In this document: piece after piece, positions 34,301 through 46,300 of the stretch
Numbering within the stretch: position 1 is the first letter of the stretch
Layout: every line of letters begins with the position of its first letter
Assembly: GCA_964058805.1 (NCBI GenBank)
Contig: CAXKVV010002168.1
Coordinates: forward strand, 186,001-250,000
Direction of reading: 5' to 3'
Source: Schoenoplectus triqueter
Lineage: Eukaryota > Streptophyta > Magnoliopsida > Poales > Cyperaceae
Length of the DNA: 64,000 nucleotides
The notes under the pieces: model-generated
Told to the model about the DNA's origin: nothing
What the model saw: the letters and a program-made list of their open reading frames with translations, nothing else
Databases searched by the model: none
Program-made: the position numbers and the translations under genes

Positions 34301-36988
34301 TGTGATGGCGAGTCAGATTGCTCGTGGTGAGAGAGTCTCATTGGCCGTACCCGTCTTGGCCAACATCTACAGGAGTTTGCGAGGTTTGACATCTTCACGT
34401 GATCCTTCTCACTGTAGGGAGTTGGTACCCTGGCATTTCATTAGTGGGTGGTTGCATATGTATTGGTCTGGCCTGTATCACCCATCCTTATCATCAGATT
34501 TGAGGGCCCACTTACCCATCTTGGGTGACTTAGCCGGTACAGAGCCTGCCTCCTTGACCCCAGAGGATGCTCGTTTCAGATTCTACCGTAGCCATGATCA
34601 TCTGAGGCTAGCTCGCACCAGATTAGCTACTCATCATCTGGCTGGGGCCACTTGCAGATCTCTAGTTGATGCGACATTTCATTCTAGAGGTTCTTCTTCT
34701 TTCAGAGATCAGCCAGATATCTTAGACTATTTCATCAGTCTCCGCCACGGGTTCTTGCCACTCCGTATTGGCGATTATGCTTTCATAGAGCCTTATTCTC
34801 CACACAGATGTGCACATCAGTTTGGTTTAGACCAGGACGTGCCTCTCTTTCTCCTTCGTCCTGAGTCTTTAGCGATGGACCTTGAGGGCCTCGGGTGGTG
34901 CTACTCACATCTATTTCGCTTAGGGACAGGTTCTCACTTTCAGACGGTACCTGCTTCCCGTACACCCACTTTCTCGAGACGCTACATCTGGTGGTATTAT
35001 AATGTCATTCGCTCGTACCAGTCATACACTCCTTCAGTGGTGGTACGCAGTACTTGCCCCAGAGGCAGTTCATCGTCTAGCCTCTCTTATGATGACTTCA
35101 TCTCTTTCCCACTTCTTTCTTCAGTGCCAGTGGATTTTCAGGGGTTAGATAGCCGCTGTCTTCGTTCGTCTACTAGGACTCAGCTCACTAGTACACTCCA
35201 GATTCACCCCTTCCTTATTTTAAGCTTAGATTTCAGGCTAGATTTTGACAGATTTCTTTTTGATCAGATTCTGCGTATGAGTATGATGAGGCAGAGCCCG
35301 GCTTCTCAGTCCCTCGCCCGAGAGCTGTTGACATTTATTCTCATTCACCTACCGAGCCACTGGCTTCAGCCGCCGTGGGGAGTGATCGAGACGGCGCTTC
35401 TCGGCCGCCTTCCCCATCTTTTTTTCCTTCTCCCATTCCGGGTGATTTTCTTTACTGACTCGCCTATCCTTATTCGGGCGTACTTCATTTACATCTCTAA
35501 TTAAGGTTTATTTTTCAGCTCGTGGGACATCTCCTTTAGAGGCTGCCCGAGATGACATCGTAGCAGATTCGTCGGCGCCGGCGAGCACTGCCCTCTCAGG
35601 GTTTTGCACTGACCTTGCCGTCGCAGGTTCGTGTGCTTCATTTAATACTTAGTTACCAGTATGCACTAGTATTTTCATTCTTACTTGTAGATTTTACAGG
35701 CCCTGAGGCCGATGACATGGCATCTCCACACCGCTCGGAGTCCTTCTTCTACGACGGTCCTGCCTCACCGTCGATTTTACTAGTACCCACTGGGGATGGT
35801 GACTCCTTTGATGTGGTTCTGGGGCCGGTGCTCACTCTTGTACGATCAGAGGAGGCTTCTTCAGAGCAGGGGAGTCCATTGGCTGTCGAGCCCGCAGGCG
35901 ACGAGCCGCTCTTGATCGAGGGAGGGCCATCTCATGCCTCTTCATCTCCCGATGGGCAGCCTCTCATGACTATAGATGGTGGAGCCTCATCAGATAGTCG
36001 GGTGGAGGACTCGACTGAGCAGGCTGCAGTCGATTATAGTTCAGAGCTGGATGAGAGTTGGCTGGTGGAGCAGCTATTCGACAGCCCAGAGACGGAGGTC
36101 CTGGCTAGCGAGGGTCTCACTGAGCCTCATGCCTCTCCCGGTACCTTATATTTCCTTTGTTGTTTGCCCGTATTTTACTTTTCATGTACTTATGCTTCTT
36201 CATTTTATTTTGTAGCCGGGTCTGGTACACCTGCGGGTCCTCCTGAGGCAACCGACATCCCTATCCCTGACTCAGTCCCGCCTGTCTCAGGCGACGAGGC
36301 GATAGGTTAGATCTTCTCTACCTTCTATTTCTTCTTTGATTATAACAATTTGTTTAACCCATTTATTTTGTTTGCAGATGTTACATTGAGGGATGTGCAG
36401 CTCGCCTTGGCCGCGCTGGCGGATGCACTCCGAGACACCTTCTTCGGAGACTATTCGCTAGATTTTGAGATCCTGGACTCTCTGCCCGATGGCTTCTCCT
36501 TTGATTGGTATAGGCTGATGCGGGATACCATCGCGCCAGCTCTACTCATTGCACCTCGTCTTGAGAGTACCTTCATTTCTAGGAGGTGTGAGGAGCTACT
36601 CGGGGCTTACCAGGATGCGAGCTCTCTCGTATACCAGCACGAGTTGGAGATCCATGAGCTACGCAGGCATTTGGAGGCTGCTCGACTCCGCTATCTTCAG
36701 CGGCTCTCTTCTTGTGCCACTCTCCGTTCCATGGGAGTCAGTGGTGGGCCTGCTCGACTGCTCGTGCAGGAGCTAGAGGACAACAGATTATCAGTGGAGG
36801 GCTTCTCCCGACATCTAGCGGGACGTCTCCCGGAGCTGCAGATTCACTCGAGTGCCCGGGATAGTGCCTTCTCTCAGTTCTTAGATTTCGAGGCGGCTTC
36901 GGAGGAGGATAGGCACTCCCTCCATGTTCATTTGGAGACCATTAGCATTGTGTTATTAGAGTTGGAGTCCCGCTTTTTGGGCCCGTAG
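31395..36988 (+). CDS. Spliced antisense gene with plant mobile domain, right copy (intact as predicted)
   Basis: Exons are 31395-31542, 33400-35190, 35268-35441, 35519-35626, 35700-36140, 36216-36305 and 36378-36988, preceded by a noncoding leader exon ending at 31257. Joined they give 3,363 nt with no internal stop, about 1,120 residues. All six coding introns are GT-AG and phase 1. The site 35190/35191 reads ACTA|GTACAC, a weak donor. Domains: basic NLS-like N-terminus in exon 1, plant mobile domain in exon 2 (LTPTLWEIRQLTGLPV; a hydrophobic WWICFFLLP segment; PHRCAHQFGLDQDVP), a Ser/Pro-rich and acidic middle, and a helical C-terminus (HELEIHELRRHLEAARL). PMD proteins are known both as host nuclear proteins (MAIN/MAIL group) and in transposons. 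The intron loss test, expression and function are open; the exon model itself is inference from splice sites and phase. Confidence 0.72.
33065..33072 (-). promoter_or_regulatory. Candidate TATA box for gag-pol transcription
   Basis: On the minus strand this reads GAGGATATAAATACCCC, a strong TATA-like box (TATAAATA) about 270 bp inside the start of the 5' LTR. It would drive leftward transcription through the LTR into the PBS and gag. The same site in the 3' LTR is 13485-13492. Assignment rests on sequence and position only; the transcript start is not known. Confidence 0.45.
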
Positions 36989-37225
36989 ACTATACTTTCC
37001 ATTTCTTCTTTTCTCCTTTTCTTTTGTTATACTTGATATAGGATGCGTTGACATTTGTCATTTTGAGCTCTTTGTTGTGGATGATGCTTGCCTTTATTGT
37101 TATCCCTTCGTCGCTTCCTCTGCAGCGCGAGGAAGTATTTTATTCATCTCATGCTGTGCACCTCCAATCTTATTTGTAAAAGCGCCCGATTACAACTGCT
37201 TCATTCTTTCGCAGCGTCTAAACAT

Positions 37226-37231
37226 AATAAA
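37226..37231 (+). terminator. Candidate poly(A) signal of the antisense gene, right copy
   Basis: AATAAA at about 240 bp past the stop codon at 36986-36988, identical to the site at 17646-17651. Confidence 0.4.
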
Positions 37232-37585
37232 AGGAAAATCTTTACAACATCCTATTACATTCATTCTATGCATGTTCTTCCTTATTTATTACAATACAGA
37301 ACTTAAGTAACCGTGGTATTTTACGGATACCGAACCTGTCTGTATTGACCTCTAGGCCGGGTACAGAATAAACCCGTTTATCCCTTTATTACTGATGGAT
37401 AAACTTACCAGTATCAATTGGATTATGGATGCAATTGATAACACCATTTTATGGATGCTCCTTGTATATTTAGTTGACATTTATTTGTGGAAGCTCACCC
37501 ACTCTCCCCTCATTTGTGCACCGTTGCGTGTAGAAGTGGAAGCTCACATTCACTCATCTCCACTCAATTTGTTTTGTGGGGGTAC

Positions 37586-38065
37586 TACCCTCAAACATTC
37601 ATCACGCATCCCTGCGAGACAGGCTTTCATCGGGTAGGTTCGCTCTCCATGACCCGAGTCACTTCTTTAAGCGAATTACTTTATTTGACACTGAATGTCA
37701 GGCAAAAGCATAAACCCTTAGTCTGACCCCTCCATGACCTATTTTGGGATTAGAAACAGATCACCTCCTTGGGCGTGTGGTACTTTTGCGGATGAATGTA
37801 CCCAACCTGGTTTTTATATTTTGGCTACCCTCAAACATCCATCACGCATCCCTGCGAGACAGGCTTTCATCGGGTAGGTCCGCTCTCCATGACCTGAGTC
37901 ACTTCTTTAAGCGAGCCGCTTTGTTTAACATGAAATGTCGGGTACAAGCATAAACCCTTGGTCTGACCCCTCCATGATGCGCCGTGGGATTATGACACGT
38001 CATTTCTTCGGGCGTGTGGTGTTTTTACGGATGAATGCACCCAACCTGGCTTTGTATAACACTCA
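37586..38065. repeat. 240-bp direct repeat, right copy
   Basis: Counterpart of 18006-18485: two tandem units starting with CTACCCTCAAACAT. The rest of 36989-38730 has no convincing gene. Confidence 0.7.
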
Positions 38066-38730
38066 TGGTGTCGGGGACAAAGGTGGCAACCCCTTATTGA
38101 AAAGATTTTATTATATTTTTTTATTTTTTATCAATGAGTAAGGAAAATAGGTTTTTATTGTTTTATTTATATATCCTTTTATTTTATTAGAAGAAGGCAG
38201 ATTTTTGGTTATTAGTGATACATGTTACTAATAGTACGAGAGTTATTTATTTATATGCCCTCGGAAGCGACTATTTACTAGCCACCAATTTGCTCGACCT
38301 ATCCCTTGGCTTGCGCCGCGGGCGACCAATATGAGCAACTTTCGTCATTTGGGCAACAGATAGTTTGAGGGACAAACTGCAAACCCTGCCCATTTTTGTG
38401 TTTATTCTGTATCAAATGGACAAACCCAGTGGTATTTGTATTGTGAGCCCAAACACCAAAGCTCTCGCCTTACATTCTCGCGTGGTTTTGGCGTTGAATT
38501 CTCTTATTCTATATATTTTTTTTATTTTTATTGTAGGGCTAAATGTGTTTGTGTGGTTTTGGATTTTTGGATGCATTCTATTTACAAATGCACAAGTAGG
38601 GTTTTTGGGATTTTTATGCAAAAGCGGAGGTTAGACATGGGTTTGTGTTTCGTGCACGTGTGTGTAAGCGAACACTTATTCCCTCCTTATTTATTTACAA
38701 TAGATACTACTCGGTGGGCCCCGCTCCGGG

Positions 38731-39685
38731 CTATGTGTAGTACTTCTTCAGATATCGCCCATTAATCGGTGGCATGGGCCTTTCACCTTCATGGTCTATG
38801 AGTTGGTATGCGCCGCCCTCGTATACCTTCTCGATTATATATGGCCCTTCCCAATTTGGAGAGAATTTTGGACCGATGTGCCGGCCAATGATCGGCCTCT
38901 TAAGGACAAGAACAAGCTCCCCTTGTTGAAATGCCCTGACTCGCGCCATTTTGTCATATGCCCTTGCCATTTTTGCCTGATATATTTCGAGGTTCTGCTG
39001 GGCTATCAGTCTTTCCTCGTCCATGGCATCCAACTCATCCAATCTAAGTTGTTGGCATTCATCCATAGTCATATCGTTTTGCATAGCCACCCGCAATGAT
39101 GGTAATTCCACCTCGAGAGGGAGAACGGCTTCAACCCCAAAAGCCAGAGAGTACGGGGTAGCTTGCGTAGGCGTTCGGTACGTAGTTCGATAGGCCCATA
39201 ATGCCTCCTGTAGACGATTATCCCAGTCTCGTTGGTTGCCGTCCACGGTCTTTTTCATAATATTGATCAGGGTTTTGTTAAAGGCTTCGGCCAGGCCGTT
39301 GGCTCTCGGGTTATAAATGGACGAGAATCTCCAATCAATATTGAATTGCTCCGCCAGGGCATAGACTTTAGAGCTCTTGAAGGTCGTCCCGTTATCAGAT
39401 ATTATCCGTTGTGGGGTGCCGAATCGGTAAAGGATGTGTGTCTTAAAGAACTTGACCACATCGAATGCTTTAACTTCTTTGAGTGGGATGGCTTCGGCCC
39501 ATTTTGTAAAGTAATCTGTCACCGCCAGGATGAACCGGTGACCTCTCGACGTAGGAGGGTCTATGGGTCCCACTATGTCTGTGCCCCACATATTAAATGG
39601 CCAGGACGCTACCGTGGGGTGCAATGGGTTTGGCGCTTGATGTATAAAAGGGCCATGTATCTGGCACATGCGGCACTTCTTTGCG
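38731..39685 (-). pseudogene. Integrase, truncated right copy
   Basis: This keeps the integrase core with both Asp residues and the Glu in NGLAEAFNKT, and an unbroken C-terminal domain to the stop at 38731 (PPINGRYLKKYYT). It therefore lacks the 1-nt insertion found in the left copy. The N-terminal side is lost: only CRMC of the zinc finger remains. The open frame runs on by chance into the satellite to 40044, giving an artificial satellite-integrase fusion. Compared with the left copy only scattered substitutions are seen. Confidence 0.88.
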
Positions 39686-42600
39686 GACTCGTTTTCGGCG
39701 GTCCCTTGGGCGTCAGCTCCCGTTTTCATATTTTGCGCTCCCTGACTCGTTTTCGGCGGTCTCGAGGGCGTCGGGTCCCGTTTTCGGCGGTATCGAGGGC
39801 GTCGGGTATCGTTTTCATGTTTTGCGCGTCCGAACTCATTTTCGGCGGTACCGAGGCCGTCGGGTCCCGTTTTCATGTTTTGCGCGTCGGGACTCGTTTT
39901 CGGCGATACCGAGGGCGTCGGGTCCCGTTTTAATGTTTTGCGTGCCCGGACTCGTTTTCGGCGGTCTCGAAGGCGTCGGGTACCGTTTTCGGCGGTACCG
40001 AGGGCGTCGTGTCTCATTTTCTTATTTTGCGTGCCCGGACCCATTTTCGGCGGTACCGAGGGCGTCGGGTCCCGTTTTCACGTTTTGCGCGCCCTAACTC
40101 ATTTTCGGTGGTACCGAGGGCGTTGTGTCCCATTTTCATGTTTGCGCCCGGACTCATTTTCGGCGATACCGAGGACGTCGTGTCTCGTTTTCTTCTTTTG
40201 CGCGCCCGGACTAGTTTTCGGCGGTAACGAGGGCGTCAGGTCGCGTTTTCATGTTTTGCGCGCCCGGACTCGTTTTCGGCCGTACCGAGGGCGTCGGCTC
40301 GCGTTTCATGTTTTGCGCGCCCCGACTCGTTTTCGGCGGTCCCGAGGGCGTCGGCTCCTGTTTTCATGTTTTGCGCTCCCTAACTCGTTTTCGGCGGTCT
40401 CGAGGGCGTCGGGTCCCGTTTTCGGCGGTAGCGAGGGCGTCGGGTATCGTTTTCATGTTTTGCGCGCCCGAACTCATTTTCGGCGGTACCGAGGCCGTCG
40501 GGTCCCGTTTTCATGTTTTGCGCGCCCGGACTCGTTTTCGGCGATACCGAGGTTGTCAGGTCCCGTTTTCATGTTTTGCGCGCCCGGACTCGTTTTCGGC
40601 CGTACCGAGGGCGTCGGCTCCGGTTTCATGTTTTGCGCGCCCCGACTCGTTTTCGGGGTCCCGAGGGCGTCGGCTCCTGTTTTCATGTTTTGCGCTCCCT
40701 AACTCATTTTCGGCGGTCTCGAGGGCGTCGGGTCCCGTTTTCGGCGGTATCGAGGGCGTCGGGTATCGTTTTCTTGTTTTGCGCGCCCGAACTCATTTTC
40801 GGCAGTACCGAGGCCATCGGGTCCCGTTTTCACGTTTTGCGCGCCCGGACTCGTTTTCGGCGATACCGAGGGCGTCGGGTCCCGTTTTCATGTTTTGCGC
40901 GCCAGGACTCGTTTTCGGCGGTACCTTGGGCGTCGGGTCCCGTTTTCATGTTTTGCGCGCCCGGACTCGTTTTCGGCGATACCGAGGGCGTCGGCTCCCG
41001 TTTTCATGTTTTGCGTGCCCGTTCTCGTTTTCGACCGTACCGAGGGCGTCGGCTCCCGTTTCCATGTTTTGCGCGCCCCGACTCGTTTTCGACCGTACCG
41101 AGGGCGTCGGCTCCCGTTTCCATGTTTTGCGCGCCCCGACTCGTTTTCGGCGGTCCCGAGGGCGTCGGCTCCTGTTTTCATGTATTGCGCTCCCTAACTC
41201 GTTTTCGGCGGTCTCGAGGGCGTCGGGTGCCGTTTTCGGCGGTATCGAGGGCGTCGTGTCTTATTTTCTTATTTTGCGCGCCCGGACTCGTTTTCGGCGG
41301 TACCGAGGGCGTCGGGTCCCGTTTTCATGTTTTGCGCGCCCGGACTCGTTTTCGGCGGTACCGAGGGCGTCGGGTCCCGTTTTCATTTTTTGCGTGCCTG
41401 GACTCGTTTTCGGCGGTAACGAGGGCGTTGGGTCGCGTTTTCATGTTTTGCGTGCCCGGACTTGTTTCCGACCGTACCGAGGGCGTCGGCTCCCGTTTCC
41501 TTGTTTTGCGCGCCCCGACTCGTTTTCGGCGGTCCCGAGGGCGTCGGCTCCCGTTTTCATGTTTTGCGCTCCCAACCTCGTTTTCGACGGTCTCGAGGGC
41601 GTCGGGTCCCGTTTTCGGCGGTATCGAGGGCGTCGAGTATCGTTTTCATGTTTTGCGCGCCCGGACTCATTTTCCCGGTACCGAGGCCGTCGGGTCCCGT
41701 TTTAATGTTTTGCGCGCCCGGACTCGTTTTCGGCTGTCTCGAGGGCGTCAGGCCCCGTTTTCCGCGATATCGAGGGTGTCGGGTCCCGTTTTCGGCGGTA
41801 CGGAAGGCGTCGTGTCACATTTTCTTGTTTTGCGCGCCCGGACTCGTTTTCGGCGGTAACGAGGGCGTCGGGTCGCGTTTTCATGTTTTGCGTGCCCGGA
41901 CTTGTTTTTGGCCGTACCGAGGGCGTCGGCTCCCGTTTCCATGTTTTGCGCGCCCCGACCCGTTTTCGGCTGTCCCGAGGGCGTCGGCTCCCGTTTTCAT
42001 GTTTTGCGCTCCCTAACTCGTTTTCGGCGGTCTCGAGGGCGTCGGGTCCCGTTTTCAGCGGTATCGAGGGCGTCGGGTATCGTTTTCTTGTTTTGCGCGC
42101 CCGAACTCATTTTCGGCGGTACCGAGGCCGTCGGGTCCCGTTGACATGTTTTGCGCGCCCGGACTCGTTTTCGGCGATACCGAGGGCGTCGGGTCCCGTT
42201 TTCATGTTTTGCGCGCCCGGACACGTTTTCGGCGGTCTCGAAGGCGTCGGGTCCCGTTTTCGGCGGTACCGAGTGTGTCGTGTCTCATTTTCAGGTTTTG
42301 CGCGCCCGGACTCATTTTCGGCGGTACCGAGGGCGTCGGGTCCCGTTTTCATGTTTGGCGCGCCCGGACTCGTTTTCGGCGGTACCGAGGGCGTCGGGTC
42401 CCGTTTTCATGTTTTGCGCGCCAGGACTCGTTTTCGGCGGTACCTTGGGCGTCGGGTCCCGTTTTCATGTTTTGCGCGCCCGGACTCGTTTTCGGCGATA
42501 CCGAGGGCGTCGGGTCCCGTTTTCATGTTTTGCGCGACCGGACTCGTTATCGGCGGTACCGAGGTCGTCGGGTCCCGTTTTCAGGTTTTGCGCGCCCGGA

Positions 42601-42872
42601 CTCGGTATCGGCCGTACCGAGGGCGTCGGCTCCCGTTTCCAGGTTTTTGCGCGCCCCGACTCGTTTTCGGCGGTCCCGAGGGCGTCCGCTCCCGTTTTCA
42701 TGTTTTGCGCTCCCTGACTCGTTTTCGGCGGTCTCGAGGGCGTCGGGTCCCGTTTTCGGCGGTATCGAGGTCGTCGGGTATCGTTTTCATGTTTTGCGCG
42801 CCGAACTCATTTTCGGCGGTACCGAGGCCGTCGGGTCTCGTTTTCATGTTTTGCGCCCCCAGACTCGTTTTC

Positions 42873-43340
42873 GGCGGTAACGAGGGCGTCGGGTCGCGTT
42901 TTCATGTTTTGCGTGCCGGGACTCGTTTTCGGCCGTACCGAGGGCGTCGGCTCCCGTTTCCATGTTTTGCGCGCCCCGACTCGTTTTCGGCGGTCCCGAG
43001 GGCGTCGGCTCCCGTTTTCATGTTTTGCGCTCCCTGACTCGTTTTCGGCGGTCTCGAGGGCGTCGGGTCCCGTATTCGGCGGTATCGAGGGCGTCGGGTA
43101 TCGTTTTCATGTTTTACGCGCCCGAACTCATTTTCGGCGGTACCGAGGCCGTCGGGTCCCGTTTTCATGTTTTGCACGCCCGGACTCGTTTTCGGCGATA
43201 CCGAGGGCGTCGGGTCCCGTTTTAATGTTTTGCGCGCCCGGACTCGTTTTCGGCGGTCTCGAAGGCGTCGGGTCCCGTTTTCGGCGGTACGGAGGGCGTC
43301 GTGTCACATTTTCTTGTTTTGCGCGCCGGGACTCGTTTTC
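42873..43340 (+). repeat. Example of the 468-bp, nine-unit higher-order repeat
   Basis: Starting at GGCGGTAACG (42873) nine variant units follow in order until the next GG(C/A)GGTAACG at 43341: AACGAGG, CCGTACC, GGTCCC, a short TCTCGAGG unit, GGTATC, GAGGCC, GATACC with TTTTAATG, a short TCTCGAAGG unit, and TACGGAGG with CACATTTTC. Seven units of 58 bp and two of 31 bp add up to 468 bp, exactly the observed distance. The same order recurs, whole or partly rearranged, in all three satellite blocks. Confidence 0.8.
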
Positions 43341-46300
43341 GGAGGTAACGAGGGCGTCGGGTCGCGTTTTCATGTTTTGCGTGCCCGGACTCATTTTCGG
43401 CCGTACCGAGGGCGTCGGCTCCCGTTTCCATATTTTACGCGCCCCGACTCGTTTTCGGCGATCCCGAGGGCGTCGGGTATCGTTTTCATGTTTTACGTGC
43501 CCGGACACATTTTCGGCCGTACCGAGGGCGTCGGCTCCCGTTTCCATGTTTTGCGCGCCCCGACTCGTTTTCGGCGGTCCCGAGGGCGTCGGGTCCCGTT
43601 TTCATGTTTTGCGCACCCGAACTCATTTTCGGCGGTACCGAGGGCGTCGGGTATTGTTTTCATGTTTTGCGCGCCCGAACTCATTTTCGTCGGTACCGAG
43701 GCCGTCGGGTCCCGTTGACATGTTTTGCGCGCCCGGACTCGTTTTCGGCGATACCGAGGGCGTCGGGTCCCGTTTTAATGTTTTGCGCGCCCGGACTCGT
43801 TTTCGGCGGTCTCGAAGGCGTCGGGTCCCGTTTTCGGCGGTACCGAGTGCGTCGTGTCTCATTTTCTTGTTTTGCGCGCCCGGACTCGTTTTCGGCGGTA
43901 CCGTGGGCGTCGGGTCCCATTTTCATGTTTTGCGCGCCCGAACTCGTTTTCGGCGGTACCGAGGGCGTCGGGTCCCGTTTTCATGTTTTGCACACCAGGA
44001 CTCGTTTTCGGCGGTACCTTGGGCGTCGGGTCCCGTTTTCATGTTTTGCGCGCCCGGACTCGTTTTCGGCGGTACAGAGGGCGTCGGGTCCCGTTTTCAT
44101 GTTTTGCGCGCCCGGACTCGTTATCGGCGGTACCGAGGGCGTCGGGTCTCGTTTTCATGTTTTGGGCGCCCGGACTCGTTTTCGGCGGTACCGAGGTCGT
44201 CGGGTCCCGTTTTCATGTTTTGCGCGCCCGGACTCGTTTTCGGCCGTACCGAGGGTGTCGGCTCCCGTTTCCATGTTTTGCGCGCCCCGACTCGTTTTCG
44301 GCGGTCTCGAGGGCGTCCGCTCCCGTTTTCATGTTTTGCGCTCCCTGACTCGTTTTCGGCGGTCTCGAGGGCGTCGGGTCCCGTTTTCGGCGGTATCGAG
44401 GGCGTCGGGTATCGTTTTCATGTTTTGCGCGCCGAACTCATTTTCGGCGGTACCGAAGCCGTCGGGTCTCGTTTTCATGTTTTGCGCCCCCAGACTCGTT
44501 TTCGGCGGTACCGAGGGCGTCGTGTCACATTTTCTTGTTTCGCGCGCCCGGACTCGTTTTCGGCGGTATCGAGGGCGTCGGGTCGCGTTTTCATGTTTTG
44601 CGTGCCCGGACTCGTTTTCGGCCGTACCGAGGGCGTCGGCTCCCGTTTCCTTGTTTTGCGCGCCCGGACTCGTTTTCGGCGGTAACGAGGGCGTCGGGTC
44701 GCGTTTTCATGATTTGCGTGCCCGGACTCGTTTTCGGCCGTACCGAGGGCGTCGGCTCCCGTTTCCATGTTTTGCGCGCCCCGACTCGTTTTCGGCGGTC
44801 CCGAGGGCGTCGGCTCCCGTTTTCATGTTTTGCACTCCCTGACTCGTTTTCGGCGGTCTCGAGGGCGTCGGGTCCCGTATTCGGCGGTATCGAGGGGGTC
44901 GGGTATCGTTTTAATGTTTTGCGCGCCCGGACTCGTTTTCGGCCGTACCGAGGGCGTCGGCTCCCGTTTCCATGTTTTGCGCGCCCCGACTCGTTTACGG
45001 CGGTCCCGAGGGCGTCGGCTCCCGTTTTCATGTTTTGCGCTCCCTGGCTCGTTTTCGGCGGTCTGGAGGGCGTCGGGTCCCGTTTTCATGTTTTGCGCTC
45101 CCTGACTCGTTTTGGGCGGTAACGAGGGCGTCGGGTCCCGTTTTATTATTTTGCGCGCCCGGACTCGTTTTCGGCGGTACCGAGGGCGTCTGGTCCCGTT
45201 TTCGGCGCTATTGAGGGCGTCGGGTATCGTTTTCATGTTTTGCGCGCCCGAACTCATTTTTGGCGGTACCGAGGGCGTCGGGTATTGTTTTCATGTTTTG
45301 CGCACCCGAACTCATTTTCGGCGGTACCGAGGCCGTCGAGTCCCGTTTTCATGTTTTGCTCGCCCGGACTCGTTTTCGGCGATACCGAGGGCGTCGGGTC
45401 CCGTTTTAATGTTTTGCGCGCCCGGACTCGTTTTCGGCGGTCTCGAAGGCGTCGGGTCAAGTTTTCGGCGGTACGGTGGGCGTCGTGTCACATTTTCTTG
45501 TTTTGCGCGCCCAGACTCGTTTTCGGCGGTAACGAGGGCGTCGGGTCGCATTTTCATGTTTTGCGTGCCCGGACTCGTTTTCGGCGGTACCGAGGGCGTC
45601 GGCTCCCGTTTCCATGTTTTGCGCGCCCCGACTCGTTTTCGGCGGTCCCGATGGCGTCGGCTCCTGTTTTGATGTTTTGCGCTCCCTGACTCGTTTTCGG
45701 AGGTCTCGAGGGCGTCGGGTCCCGTTTTCGGCGGTATCGAGGGCGTCGGGTATCGTTTTCATGTTTTGCGCGTCCGAACTCATTTTCGGCGGTACCGAGG
45801 CCGTCGGGTCCCGTTTTCATGTTTTGCGCGCCCGGACTCATTTTCGGCGATACCGAGGGCGTCGGGTCCCGTTTTAATGTTTTGAGGGCCCGGACTCGTT
45901 TTCGGCGGTCTCGAAGGCGTCGGGTCCCGTTTTCGGCGGTACGGAGGGCGTCGGGTCCCGTTTTCGGCTGTACGAAGGGCGTCGTGTCACATTTTCTGGT
46001 TTTGCGTGCCCGGACTCGTTTTCGGCGGTAACAAGGGCGTCGGGTCGCGTTTTCATGTTTTGCGTGCCCGGACTCATTTTCGGGCGTACCGAGGGCGTCG
46101 GCTCCCGTTTTCATGTTTTGCGCGCACCGACTCGTTTTCGGCGCTCCCGAGGGCGTCGGCTCCCGTTTTCATGTTTTGCGCTCCCTGACTCGTTTTCGGC
46201 GGTCTCAAGGGCGTCGGGTCCCGTTTTCGGCGGTACCGAGGGCGTCGTGTCTCATTTTCTTGTTTTGCACGCCCGGACTCGTTTTCGGTGGTACCGAGGG

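Larger units (their letters stand above)
33343..39685 (-). mobile_element. Partial second internal region of the same retrotransposon
   Basis: This segment matches 13763-20107 of the left element closely (offset 19,580, then 19,578 after a 2-bp difference in a T-run near 38,515). It holds the polypurine tract, the antisense gene, the 240-bp repeat and the C-terminal half of integrase. It stops abruptly at 39685 in the integrase zinc-finger coding region and continues as satellite. Everything further 5' (gag, protease, RT, RNase H and its own 5' LTR) is missing. With the shared LTR it forms a truncated second element in tandem with the first. Confidence 0.9.

Noticed and set aside
38731..40044. 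Apparent fusion protein of satellite repeat and integrase
   Set aside because: The frame runs across the truncation junction at 39685 by chance; upstream is the stop-poor satellite.
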